NCBI GenBank assembly: GCA_946811695.1
Contig: OX328131.1
Coordinates: 9,067,326-9,131,325, forward strand
Length of the DNA stretch: 64,000 bases
DNA from: Gonocerus acuteangulatus
Lineage: Eukaryota > Arthropoda > Insecta > Hemiptera > Coreidae
Direction of reading: 5' to 3'
In this document: piece by piece, positions 1 through 9,572 of the stretch
Numbering within the stretch: position 1 is the first letter of the stretch
How the letters are laid out: each line of letters starts with the position of its first letter
Translations under genes and position numbers: made by a program
The notes under the pieces: model-generated
What the model was told of the DNA's origin: nothing
The model's database searches: none
Seen by the model: only the letters and a program-made list of their open reading frames with translations

Positions 1-189
1 ACGTAGAATGTTTTTGATTCCTTAATTATAACGATTTTATGATCGAATTTTGACGGATTTTTTAATAGAGAATTGAGAATTGCTCACCAGTTTTGAAAAT
101 GACAAAAATAATAATATTTCTTAAAAATCCCACGTACGTTTTCTATATTTTATCTTCTTCGTTCAAAATAATTTTCTTCTGTTGTTCTA

Positions 190-1676
190 GATTAAAAATT
201 GCCACCCGCAGACTATCGCTCGTGAAAAAAATAGCGTTTCCGTTCGTCAGACTTTGCGCTGCCATTTTCGTTTCCAAGAATTGCCACCCGCAGACTATCG
301 CCCGTGAAAAAAATAGCGTTTCCGTTCGTCAGACTTTGCGCTGCCATTTTCGTTTCCAAGAATTGCCACCTGCAGACTATCGCCCGTGAAAAAAATAGCG
401 TTTCCGTTCGTCAGACTTTGCGCTGCCATTTTTGTATCCAAGAATTGCCACCCGCAGACTATCGCCCGTGAAAAAAATAGCGTTTCCGTTGGTCAGACTT
501 TGCGCTGCCATTTTCGTTTCCAAGAATTGCCACCCGCAGACTATCGCCCGTGAAAAAAATAGCGTTTCCGTTCGTCAGACTTTGCGCTGCCATTTTCGTT
601 TCCAAGAATTGACACCCGCAGACTATCGCCCGTGAAAAAAATAGCGTTTCCGTTCGTTAGACTTTGCGCTGCCATTTTCGTTTCCAAGAATTGCCACCCG
701 CAGACTATCGCCCGTGAAAAAAATAGCGTTTCCGTTCGTCAGACTTTGCGCTGCCATTTTCGTTTCCAAGAATTGCCACCCGCAGACTATCGCCCGTGAA
801 AAAAAGAGCGTTTCCGTTCGTCAGACTTTGCGCTGCCATTTTCGTTTCCAAGAATTGCCACCCGCAGACTATCGCCCGTGAAAAAAATAGCGTTTCCGTT
901 CGTCAGACTTTGCGCTACCATTTTCGTTTCCAAGAATTGCCACCCGTAGACTATCGCCCGTGAAAAAAATAGCGTTTCCGTTCGTCAGACTTTGCGCTGC
1001 CATTTTCGTTTCCAAGAATTGCCACCCGCAGACTATCGCCCGTGAAAAAAATAGCGTTTCCGTTCGTCAGACTTTGCGCTGCCATTTTCGTTTCCAAGAA
1101 TTGCCACCCGCAGACTATCGCCCGTGAAAAAAATAGCGTTTCCGTTCGTCAGACTTTGCGCTGCCATTTTCGTTTCCAAGAATTGCCACCCGCAGACTAT
1201 CGTCCGTGAAAAAAATAGCGTTTCCGTTCGTCAGACTTTGCGCTGCCATTTTCGTTTCCAAGAATTGCCACCCGCAGACTATCGCCCGTGAAAAAAATAG
1301 CGTTTCCGTTCGTTAGACTTTGCGCTGCCATTTTCGTTTCGAAGAATTGCCACCCGCAGACTATCGCCCGTGAAAAAAATAGCGTTTCCGTTCGTCAGAC
1401 TTTGCGCTGCCATTTTCGTTTCCAGGAATTTCCACCCGCAGACTATCGCCCGTGAAAAAAATAGCGTTTCCGTTCGTCAGACTTTGCGCTGCCATTTTCG
1501 TTTCCAAGAATTGCCGCCCGCAGACTATCGCCCGTGAAAAAATTAGCGTTTCCGTTCGTCAGACTTTGCGCTGCCATTTTCGTTTCCAAGAATTGCCGCC
1601 CGCAGACTATCGCCCGTGAAAAAAATAGCGTTTCCGTTCGTCATACTTGGCGCTGCCATTTTCGTTTCGAAGAAGT
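190..1676. repeat. 82-bp tandem satellite, about 18 copies
   Basis: The motif gccacccgcagactatcg recurs every 82 bp (201, 283, 365, 447 and so on to 1595). Copies differ by scattered single-base changes. The period is not a multiple of three, so the short ORFs inside are by-products of the repeat. Each unit has a run of about seven A followed by tagcgtttccgttcgt. The array begins after about 190 bp of unique AT-rich sequence and ends near gaagtttaacc. Confidence 0.97.
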
Positions 1677-1739
1677 TTAACCTATATTTCTTTTATACAC
1701 TTTTTCCCATATAAAATGTATGATACAAAGAAGTGAAAA

Positions 1740-1962
1740 ATATTGATTCATTTGTGATTTTGCGCCAACGGGGTGAATCAGACCCCGGATTCGAATTCAG
1801 CGAACCTCAAAATCATGGAAGCTCTAGTTATTTCTTCTTAAACGATTTTGATACGAAAATTGACCTTCAAATGCTCTTAAAACCGACGTGCTGGGGTGAA
1901 ACGGACTCCGGATTCAGCGAATCCTCCATATTCACAATAATATACGAATGGTGTCTTTTGAA
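1740..1962 (+). repeat. Partial copy of the foldback family found at 12868-13383
   Basis: This stretch shares several blocks with the foldback element further right: the gggtgaa(t/a)cagac(c)ccgg motif, the phrase on 'gaagctctagttatttctt', and the terminal phrase ggtgtctttt. It looks like one arm plus part of the centre. No gene is seen in 1677-2037 otherwise; the ORF of 94 codons here lies wholly within repeat sequence. Confidence 0.7.
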
Positions 1963-2039
1963 AAAAACACTTATTTTATTTTGTGTGCCAGTATTATTTA
2001 AGCAATGTAGATATTAGAAGAGAAATATATATACTTATA

Positions 2040-2468
2040 TACAGGGTGTCCCAAATAAGACGGCTCAAACTAATTTTGCGGCCAAACGGTGTGTCTGAGA
2101 AATAAATGTCAGAGGTAAAAGTTTGAGGGCAAGACCTAAGTTTTCTAAATATGTCGACCATTTAACATATTTACTGCGCATGTGCGCTAGGCACTAGATG
2201 AAATGTTGGGGTTTGCAGATGACCCCTATTATTATGCACATCATTTTGAAGGGAACTAAAAAAGAAAACCTTTGCTGTGAACCACACTTCGATTTCTTTA
2301 AAATCAAATGAATTTCGTGCGATTCAAATTTTATTGTTTTAAATTAAAAATACCTCAAAGTCATGTATCACACATTCATAACCGACCTCTGTTATGGCCT
2401 ACAAAAAATCGTTTTAATTTAAAACAATCAAATTTTATTGTTTGCCGTCTTATTTGGGACACCCAGTA
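2040..2468. mobile_element. MITE with mariner-like terminal inverted repeats
   Basis: The left end reads TACAGGGTGTCCCAAATAAG and the right end is its inverse (CTTATTTGGGACACCCAGTA). They form an imperfect inverted repeat of about 25 bp bounded by TA dinucleotides, about 430 bp apart. TA target choice and the GGGTGTCCC terminus fit a non-autonomous Tc1/mariner-type element. There is no coding capacity. It abuts the 3' tail of the SINE that follows. Confidence 0.85.
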
Positions 2469-2477
2469 TAATTAAAT

Positions 2478-2682
2478 TTAAATTTTAACGTCCATTTATT
2501 ATTAACTAAGAATTTTATGACGAGTTATCTATAGGTTACCACCCTTTTCTAGCCAAGATAGGGCTGATGCCTTTTCTTTTTTCTAAAGATAATCCACCTC
2601 CCATAGTGGGAATCGAACCCACGACCCTTTGGCACAAAGAGTTAAGTGCTCACGCCTTAACACTCACGACCATCGGGCCTCC
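2478..2682 (-). mobile_element. SINE-A (tRNA-Leu/Ser-like head), minus strand
   Basis: Read on the minus strand, the head has pol III box A- and B-like sequence (GTTAAGGCGTGAGC; GGGTTCGATTCCCAC) as in a long-variable-arm tRNA. It is followed by an A/T-rich linker, the middle module ctagaaaagggtggtaacc(t)atagat, and the tail gttaataataaatggacgtt. Other copies lie at 8846, 46198, 46697, 50174 and 56519. It is not a functional tRNA gene: a SINE body follows and the acceptor stem is not intact. Confidence 0.9.
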
Positions 2683-2913
2683 TATATATAATTAAAAGGA
2701 ATCGAAATATAAAACTAGTTATTGAGAACTAATAAATATATATAATAGAAATATAAACCAATATATTTCAGAGGGTTGAAAGTAATAGAGGAATTCCATT
2801 GGTTAATCACCAAATCCCATTGATTCTTATAGAATTCCATCCCACCATTTCTTCCGTCCATATTGAAGCCTCTTCTTCATATCTTCATTCCCCTAAAATA
2901 TATATATATAGGG

Positions 2914-3265
2914 GGGCGAGGTTAGCTCAGTGGTAGAGCACTGGACTAATAAGCTGGAGGCCTGAGTTCAAATCCCGTGCAAGCACTAAAGATTTTTTCT
3001 TCTAGTGTCTTCGTTCATGGGTTGAATTCGGCCTCCCTGACCGTCCCTAGGCCGACCCAGCCTTTAATTAATTTAATAATGGGTACCTTGGGTGCTAATG
3101 ACTCTAGCAGTCGAAGCGGCCAAGGGGAAAATCAGGCGGCCGGAGCATAGTACTGACCACACTATCTCCCTAGCGAGCCGTATGGTCATGAATCAGATAC
3201 CTCTATAGTATCTGCCCCTCAGGGCCCTCGTGGCCCGTACGGGACTGATTTTTTTTTTTTTTTTT
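2914..3265 (+). mobile_element. SINE-B (tRNA-Ile-like head), about 340 bp
   Basis: The head gggcgaggttagctcagtgg carries box A, ggactaataagctgg resembles an anticodon arm (AAT), and gagttcaaatcccg is box B. A body of about 250 bp follows, ending gggactga and a T run. A nearly identical full copy is at 50239-50577, and minus-strand copies are at 14635-15357 and 29755-30001. A T run ending the plus strand could also act as a pol III stop. Confidence 0.9.
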
Positions 3266-3440
3266 ATATATATATACATATATATAAATGGCAAAACTTC
3301 AGGAGCGTATTGTAGAGCGAGAAACTAAGACAAAAATTCCTTTAGAGCTTTCGCTTTGTTTTGTAGAAATCCGCAAAACAAGAGTTTTCATTTCTTTAGT
3401 TATTTATTTATGTTATTATCTATTTAACGCAAATACTGCT

Positions 3441-3665
3441 TAAAACGTTACCCGTTTAGCAGCAATGCAGTCATTACATCTAGCACTGGCTTGATAAATT
3501 GCAGCTAAACACTGTTCTCATGATATTTGGTGCACTTCATCGATGATTCGGTCTCTTAATTGCTCTCTAGAGTTGATAGACACCGAATAAACTTCCTCCT
3601 TCGAGGTTCCCCATAAATAGAAATCCATGGATGTCATATCAGATGATCGACATGGCTAAGGTACT
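3441..3665 (-). pseudogene. C-terminal relic of a mariner-type transposase
   Basis: The minus strand reads through RSSDMTSMDFYLWG, matching the third catalytic-Asp region (family form RSPDLTPLDFFLWG), then a segment rich in EEL/RIIDE-like residues and a final cysteine-containing stretch. An in-frame stop interrupts it after HQIS, and another lies upstream. The first two catalytic regions are absent. It is adjacent to the start of a family 1 repeat. It belongs to the same broad family as the copy at 53237-54043 but covers the part that copy lacks. Confidence 0.8.
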
Positions 3666-3674
3666 AATCCTCCT

Positions 3675-3797
3675 TTCAGCACTTTCCTCCGAAGGAAAGT
3701 AGCTATTGAGGTTGCACTCATGACGGAATTTTTGAAAAAATTTCTTCAAATCTTTATCGATCCTACCTAGTAGACGCCGAAAATGACCCCCGTTAAA

Positions 3798-3873
<76 letters not shown>
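3675..3873 (+). repeat. Family 1 repeat, copy A, 5' part ending in (TA)n
   Basis: The copy starts with the small hairpin tttcctccgaaggaaa and runs through 'gaccccc gttaaaattt' into about 75 bp of (TA)n. The Penelope-like element lies between this part and the 3' part of the same family at 5722-5968. The middle of the family is missing here. Confidence 0.85.
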
Positions 3874-3875
<2 letters not shown>

Positions 3876-3961
3876 TGACATTGATTTGGCTGGACGGTGG
3901 TGGTACTGCATCATAATAGGAAAACCAACAAACTCCAAGGTCTCCACCACAAATGATTTAT

Positions 3962-4016
3962 TTTATTCACTCAAAGCAAGCTTTCGGAGTCTACAGCTCC
4001 ATCCTCAGTGCTTCTA
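3962..4016 (-). ncRNA. Candidate minimal hammerhead ribozyme in left Penelope terminal repeat
   Basis: This is the inverted counterpart of the right-arm motif. On the minus strand CTGAGGA (4008-4002), the GGAG/CTCC stem-loop and GAAA (3985-3982) are all retained. Any transcript of the minus strand from the left arm would carry the same fold. Confidence 0.58.
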
Positions 4017-4185
4017 CAGCATAGAAAAACAAAACATATATAATCTTTAACACCTGAGAATAAGCTTATCAAATAAATTTGAATTGTCAGGAACCATTTA
4101 AAAACAATCAATGCAATCATAAAAACCAATTAAATCCTAAAACACAAAACACGTAATCAACCACACAAGCATTCATACTCATACA

Positions 4186-5154
4186 TATGTGGACGACGTA
4201 TTGTTGGGGTTTTCCGGGTCGCGTGATGAATTGACTAGATTGTTAAAGTACGCCAATGGATGTCATGGGTCTATTCGATTCACGTCTGAATTGGAAGTTG
4301 AGGGAGTGTTATGTTTTTTGGATTTACAGATAACGAGGAAGAAGAAGGCTCACTCATTTGGCATATATAGGAAGCCCACTTTCACAGATACCTTGATTCC
4401 ATCTGACTCGAGTCATAGTTATAGGCACAAATTGTCTAGTTTTATATATTTAGTTGACCGAATGCTGAGGATCCCACTTAGTAAAGGAGACTATCAAAAT
4501 GAACTAAATACCATAAAACACCTAGCACAGGTGAATGGTTATGGAAAAACGTTAGTGGATAAACTAGTGAAGAGACGTCTCAAAAAAATATATGGGAAAG
4601 ATGGGGACAAAGAAGAGTCGCATAAAACATCGATGAAATGGTGTTCTATGCCATATATAGAAGGTCTTTCAGACAAGTTGGGGCAACAGTTAGGTAGCCA
4701 AGGAATTAATGTGGCTTTCAAAAACCTTCGCTCTTTAAAGTCTCTACTCTGTAATGCCAAGGAAAAAGTACCCTTAGTGGAGAAGTCTGGGATTTACAAG
4801 ATGCAATGTACATCGTGTGAAGCGTCTTATATTGGACAGTGTGGTCGTAAATTGAAGAAGAGGTGTTATGAGCATATGACGTATAACTCGTCGGAAATGT
4901 TCACTCATTTGCAAAAAGAAGACCACAATAAAGAGGCCCTCGATGTAACTTTGTTGCACAATGTTAAAAAGGGGTATAAGATGAACATGATAGAAGGGAT
5001 TGAGATTAAATTAGATAAACTAATAAATAAAGGTAAAAATCTCAATACGAGGACGGATACATGGCGTTTAAAATACGGGACTGAAGAAGGATTATCCCGG
5101 CTCAGAGAGTTCCCAAGAAGAGACCTCAGTCTACGGGTGAACCGCCTGCAGTGA
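4186..5154 (+). CDS. Penelope-like reverse transcriptase (C-terminal part) plus GIY-YIG endonuclease
   Basis: The open frame enters at the reverse transcriptase catalytic motif Y-V-D-D (Tyr codon at 4186) and runs 322 codons to TGA. Counting from the Asp-Asp region, the RT palm/thumb follows with FLDLQITR near residue 43 and YRKPTFTD near 60. A linker leads to a GIY-YIG nuclease domain (GIY at about 201, YIG at about 214) with CxxC-like cysteines between the two halves and a basic stretch containing conserved-type Arg and His. In intact elements these activities nick the target and prime reverse transcription there. The whole N-terminal RT fingers/palm is missing because the inverted terminal repeat joins almost exactly at the YVDD codons. 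The remaining frame is intact, so the insertion may be fairly young. It cannot be autonomous. No authentic start codon is visible. Confidence 0.93.
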   Translation, partial: YVDDVLLGFSGSRDELTRLLKYANGCHGSIRFTSELEVEGVLCFLDLQITRKKKAHSFGIYRKPTFTDTLIPSDSSHSYRHKLSSFIYLVDRMLRIPLSKGDYQNELNTIKHLAQVNGYGKTLVDKLVKRRLKKIYGKDGDKEESHKTSMKWCSMPYIEGLSDKLGQQLGSQGINVAFKNLRSLKSLLCNAKEKVPLVEKSGIYKMQCTSCEASYIGQCGRKLKKRCYEHMTYNSSEMFTHLQKEDHNKEALDVTLLHNVKKGYKMNMIEGIEIKLDKLINKGKNLNTRTDTWRLKYGTEEGLSRLREFPRRDLSLRVNRLQ

Positions 5155-5552
5155 AGAACTGGGTGGGTACCTCAGCATTAGGTTTTTATTTTTATTTTTA
5201 ACTTGTGATTCACTAGTGTTTTTTTTTTATTTTTATTTATGTACTTATTTATTTATTTTTTCGTACGTGTGCTTGGACAGAAAGTGTGTATTTTGCTGTT
5301 TTTAATGTATATTTGAGTATGAATGCTTGTGTGGTTGATTACGTGTGCTTGGACAGAAAGTGTGTATTTTGCTGTTTTTAATGTATATTTGAGTATGAAT
5401 GCTTGTGTGGTTGATTACGTGTTTTTTGTTTTAGGATTTAATTGGTTTTTATGATTGCATTGATTGTTTTTAAATGGTTCCTGACAATTCAAATTTATTT
5501 GATAAGCTTATTCTCAGGTGTTAAAGATTATATACGTTTTGTTTTTCTATGC

Positions 5553-5612
5553 TGTAGAAGCACTGAGGATGGAGCTGTAGACTCCGAAAGCTTGCTTTGA
5601 GTGAATAAAATA
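5553..5612 (+). ncRNA. Candidate minimal hammerhead ribozyme in right Penelope terminal repeat
   Basis: The core consensus CTGANGA is present as CTGAGGA at 5563. It is followed by a stem-loop (GGAG/CTCC) and then GAAA at 5586. A very short helix AGC/GCT comes next, then a U-H cleavage position. Order and spacing match a type I hammerhead, a motif known in Penelope-like elements. Stem I pairs poorly (two pairs, then a tandem G-A region), so activity is uncertain. Confidence 0.6.
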
Positions 5613-5660
5613 AATCATTTGTGGTAGAGACCTTGGAGTTTGTTGGTTTTCCTATTATGA

Positions 5661-5721
<61 letters not shown>

Positions 5722-5723
<2 letters not shown>

Positions 5724-5968
5724 ATTTATTAAGTAGTGTAGTAGGTGGTACCTACTAGGTACCATGTGTAAACATAACTCTGGAAGCAAATTAATAATTG
5801 AACAGTTACTCATTACAAAATTAAAAGAGAAATATTCATGTTTTTATTTTATTTATGTAGGATATTTTAAGCAAATTGTTCTGGAAAGCAGTTTACACTA
5901 CCCAAATTCCGAGGGAAGTGCTTAGTTATGCAGCTCCTGCGTGACGGATTTTTTCATATTATTTTTGC
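5722..5968 (+). repeat. Family 1 repeat, copy A, 3' part
   Basis: It begins tgtatttattaagtagtgtagtagg and ends with the family's terminal phrase gcttagttatgcagctcctg followed by cgtgacgg. The same end is found at about 9200, 14500 and 28920. Together with 3675-3873 it makes one copy split by the Penelope-like element. Confidence 0.85.
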
Positions 5969-6511
5969 TTAACCCTCCGTGGACCAGGTGGGGTCTAGGC
6001 GGACCCCACGCACACTACTTCCCCCCTCCCTTATAGCCACCGAAGATCGGCAGAGTCAAATCGCTCATAAAGTATAGTCTACCCCTCAAATTGATTATTT
6101 TTTGTTGAAAAACGGGGTTGGGGTCTGACCGTTGGCTTCCGTGATAAGTTTTTTTTAGTATATTTACATGTATTTTATTTTTCCAATTTAATTACTAAGC
6201 ATCATGGTAGTATCTGGTATCAAGATAAAACTGAATTCCTCAAATTTTAGAATCTGACGAAAGGATTCCATTTTCATGTGTTATTGTCTTTCTGTAATGC
6301 AATTTCCAAACCTACAACCACAATTTTGGAACCTGAGACTTCATATTTGGACGGTATATTCACAGACACCTACAAATTGATTGAATATTTTTTGAAGTTA
6401 GTCTTATCGACTATTACCACATTCCTACCATAAATGTACGAGGGGTCCTGGTGGACCCCACGTGGGCGACGGTGTAAACCTCTCTCTCTCACGTGGACGA
6501 CGGAGGGTTAA
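5969..6511. mobile_element. piggyBac-type MITE with TTAA target duplication
   Basis: TTAA at 5969-5972 and 6508-6511 flank an element starting CCCTCCGTGGACC and ending in the inverse (cgacggagggTTAA). Subterminal GTGGACCCCAC-type repeats occur at both ends. TTAA plus CCC termini is the piggyBac signature. At 535 bp and without an ORF it must be non-autonomous. It inserted just beyond the end of family 1 copy A. Confidence 0.9.
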
Positions 6512-7114
6512 ATACTAACCCGCAGAATTAGGAACGGAGTTTTGTGTATTATTCCTGAAAGAACAGAAAGAAAAAGCCCTGAAACCGGTAGGGAAACCCT
6601 GATATCGACAAACCCTAAAACCCTTTCCGCTTTCATCCCCTACAGCAGCTGGAATATTTGCTAACCGACCCCGGGCCCAAAGCAAATCCGATGTCCTTTG
6701 TCCTTCTTCCTTCATTTACTCTCTCCGATCCTTGAGATATTTTAAGTAAATTGTCCTTTGGTGATTGGATTTATTTTTGTTAAATGATTCTTGGAATTCT
6801 AAATTCATTCTTTAAATATTTCCTCTCCACTCTTGCTTCTACTTATAAAATGCTTTTACAGAAAGACATTCTTGTGTCTAAAATAAAATCTCTTGAAAGA
6901 AGAAAGAGTCAGCCACACAGGAGCAGCATAACTAAGTACTCAAGATGTCTGTGTACGCAGCAAAACTTCCCAAAAGTGTACATGGAACCATACGGTTTGG
7001 CAGACCCATATTGAGATAGCAGCAGCATGGTGTAGCCGCCGATGCCCACAGCCTGCTCAGAGTCCGAAACTTGATAATGTCACCACAAGACCGCCGAAAT
7101 TGTCGGACCGCTGG
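6512..7114. other. No gene recognised
   Basis: Unique or very old repeat sequence. Short ORFs on both strands have no recognisable domain and no codon pattern that persuades me. Confidence 0.5.
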
Positions 7115-7122
7115 AATTGCAG

Positions 7123-7396
7123 CATGGGCGTATATAGAAAATAATTTTGGAGGGGGTTGGGAAAATTTCGGGGGGGAGGGGGGCTGAGACCATTTCCGGT
7201 GTATGGAATACTAACAATTTAGATATTGGAAGAGTTTTAGCCAACTTAAACGCTATTACACCCAAAATAGAATATTTTTTATGAACTAAATGATCTTATT
7301 TATTTTTAAGAGTTTTATGAAATTTTTACCGATCAAATAAAAATTTCGAGGGGGGCCGCAGCCCCCTCAGCCCCCCACCCCTTATGTACGCCCATG
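7123..7396. mobile_element. Short hAT-type MITE with 8-bp target duplication
   Basis: The element begins CATGGGCGTATA and ends with the inverse TACGCCCATG. The 8-bp direct repeat AATTGCAG flanks it exactly (7115-7122 and 7397-7404), fitting the hAT superfamily. The interior has G-rich and C-rich blocks near each end. Related ends appear at about 27050 and 27300. It interrupts an older foldback-family sequence. Confidence 0.88.
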
Positions 7397-7404
7397 AATT
7401 GCAG

Positions 7405-7490
7405 CCATATCTCCCTTGCCAGACCTCTCAAAGCCTTTCTTAGTCTTAAACAAGACAATGTCAATTTTTATCGCGTTTAGAACAATTATG
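7405..7490 (+). repeat. Foldback family 3 fragment
   Basis: The phrase ctcccttgccagacctctca followed by aagcc and aagacaatgtcaatttttat matches the arm of the foldback element at 30677-31275 and copies at 7975-8086 and 60560-60840. Confidence 0.7.
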
Positions 7491-7652
7491 ATCATTGAAA
7501 CAAAATGTTCGATTCCATGAAATACTGTACAGACCACTAACTCTTGTGGCGAACAAGAGGACATGGTCTTTTGGCGTGGGCTATTTATGCCGTTCCCATG
7601 ACAGCACAGGAGTATTTGGCCCATTCAATATATTAAGACTAAGATCGCAAAC

Positions 7653-7972
7653 GGTTAACACATTGCATGCGCCTTAACACATTGCATTCTCCATAACACA
7701 TTGCATGCGCCTTAACACATTGCATGCGCCCTAACACATTGCATGCGCCTTAACACATTGCATGCGCCTTAACACATTGCATGCTCCTTAACACATTGCA
7801 TTCGCCTTAACACATTGCATGCCCCTTAACACATTGCATGCGCCTTAACAAATTGCATGCTCCTTAACACATCGCATGCTCCATAACAAATTGCATGCTC
7901 CTTAACACATCGCATGCTCCATAATACATAGCATGCGCCTTAACACATTGCATGCGCCTTAAGACATTGCAC
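7653..7972. repeat. 21-bp minisatellite, about 15 copies
   Basis: The unit 'acacattgcatgcgccttaa' repeats with substitutions (gcatgc/gcatgct/gcattc). Each unit holds the palindrome GCATGC. The array runs directly into a foldback family 3 fragment. Confidence 0.93.
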
Positions 7973-7974
7973 CT

Positions 7975-8086
7975 ATTGATACAGTTTAAATTGTTTTCAG
8001 CCTTAGCTTTGGCTAAGTATTGATAAATATTATACACTATCTCCCTTGTCTGATCTCTCAAAGCCTTCTCTAAACACATATTCAGT
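7975..8086 (+). repeat. Foldback family 3 fragment
   Basis: cagccttagctttggctaag and the following 'tctcccttgtctgatctctcaaagcc' match the 30677-31275 element and the 60560-60840 copy. It is truncated where family 1 copy B begins. Confidence 0.75.
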
Positions 8087-8198
8087 TTTTAGCACTTTCC
8101 TCCGAAGGAAAGTAGCTATTGAGGTTGCACTCATGACGGAATTTTTGAAAAATGTCTTCGAATCTTTATCGATCCTACCTAGTAGACACCCCGTTCAA

Positions 8199-8264
<66 letters not shown>

Positions 8265-9205
8265 TAACACTATACAGGCCAGAGTTTTTGTTTTTTTCGG
8301 CACGAAACTTGGAATTTAGTATTCTCCCATCAAACGATTGAACGAGTTCGTTAACCAACAAAATCGGTCTATCTGGAGGGGGGCTTACTCCGGAGCCAAA
8401 GTAGTTATTTGCCAATACCAGCCATAATTTTTGATACATTTCAATGAAACTCGGTATTCGTTGTGGTCAACTGAAGAGAAAAAATGTGTTATAAATCGGT
8501 TGACTAGAAGGGGGGGGGTTACTCCGGACAGAAATTACTAATTTCCTTATACCGGTTTCGGTCGTAATTTCTGTTGTATTGTAACGAAACTCTTTATACG
8601 TCCTGGGTATCTAATAAGAAAGAAGTGTTGTTAAAATGAACTAAATCGGTCTATTGGAAGGGGGGGGGGGGGGGTGTTACTATGTACCATGTTTGAATTG
8701 AATTCTTCTGTCAAAAGTAGGTTCGCGAAACTCATCAAGATCAATACATCAAAATGTGAAGCTTTGTGTATTTATTAAGTAGTGTAGTACCCCGCATTCA
8801 CAAAACTCTGGAAGGAAATTAATTACAAAATTAATAATTAAAACAGGAGACCCGATGGCCGAGAGGGTTAAGGCGTGAGCACATAACACTCCGTGCCAAA
8901 GGTCGAGGGTTCGATTCCCACGAGGGGTGGTGGCTTTTCTTTCGAAAAAAGAAAAGGCATCACCCCTATCCTGGCTAGAAAAGGGTGGTAACCTATAGAT
9001 GACCCGTCCTAAAATTCGTAGTTAATAATAAATGGACGTTAAAATTCATTAAAAATCAAAAATTAAAATGCAAAGGAGTAGAGCAATTTATGTTTTTATT
9101 TTATTTATCTATATAGGTTATTTTAAGCAAATTATTCAGCAATGCACTCGACACTACCCAATTCTGAGGAAAGTGCTTAGTTATGCAGCTCCTGCGTGAC
9201 GGACT
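8087..9205 (+). repeat. Family 1 repeat, copy B, with SINE insertion
   Basis: Starts 'gcactttcctccgaaggaaag', passes through (TA)n at about 8199-8261, then subrepeats with runs of G before 'ttactccgga', and ends gcagctcctgcgtgacgg. SINE-A (8846-9050) is inserted in its 3' third. All four copies of this family in the window lie in the same orientation. Confidence 0.88.
8846..9050 (+). mobile_element. SINE-A copy inside family 1 copy B
   Basis: The head is ggagacccgatggcc with box B ggttcgattcccac. The middle is gctagaaaagggtggtaacc and the tail gttaataataaatggacgtt. The head has a small deletion relative to the other copies (gcacataac for gcacttaac). It is not a functional tRNA. Confidence 0.9.
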
Positions 9206-9572
9206 TTATATTTTCCACATAAAGTTTTGTTCATTAAAAGTGAAACAGTGAATCTCTGTAGAGAAGTTACGACAGCATTTTCCGATGCCAATCAGCGTCG
9301 CGTTGCGTGTATTACGGGAAACCGTCCAATTAAAAAGTAGATTAATTATTTCTTAACAATAGCTTGCAATTTTCCAACTCGGGAGAAGTTAACTACAAAC
9401 TCCAACAATGGTTTGAATCGAAGAAGCTCCAGATTCCGATTGTTAGGACATCAAAGGAGTTAAAGCACTTTTCAGCATTTCAAAATGGACTTTTGTAAAG
9501 GAAAACTTTTCTAATAAAAAAGGAAGTAGCTATATTAAATAATGTTACAAATGAATCCCACGCGCAGGAGCT
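9206..9572. other. No gene recognised
   Basis: AT-rich sequence between a family 1 copy and a tandem array. The phrase gcgcaggagctgca near 9562 is the inverse of the family 1 terminal phrase, so an inverted family 1 end may lie here. Nothing else is recognisable. Confidence 0.4.

Larger units (their letters stand above)
3911..5660 (+). mobile_element. Penelope-like retroelement, 5'-truncated, with 271-bp inverted terminal repeats
   Basis: A 271-bp arm at 3911-4181 is the inverted copy of 5390-5660 with only a few differences. Between them lies the C-terminal coding part of a Penelope-like polyprotein. In addition, 5265-5340 and 5341-5416 are a 76-bp tandem duplication partly overlapping the right arm. 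Penelope-like elements often carry such pseudo-LTRs in inverted orientation after partial reverse transcription; that reading is inference. The element lies between (TA)n tracts inside family 1 copy A. Confidence 0.92.

Noticed and set aside
93..635. ORFs of 98 and 67 codons in the 82-bp array
   Set aside because: The period is not divisible by three and the frame closes within a few units; these are by-products of the satellite.
2914..2985. Functional tRNA-Ile gene
   Set aside because: The same head plus 250-bp body occurs in several copies, some with target duplications, so it is a SINE head rather than a tRNA gene.
3639..3950. ORFs rich in Ile-Tyr repeats across (TA)n tracts (also near 8046, 13476, 22249, 27626, 43126, 43961, 44756)
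   Set aside because: The YIYIYI strings are translations of (TA)n; the flanks are transposon sequence and no domain is present.
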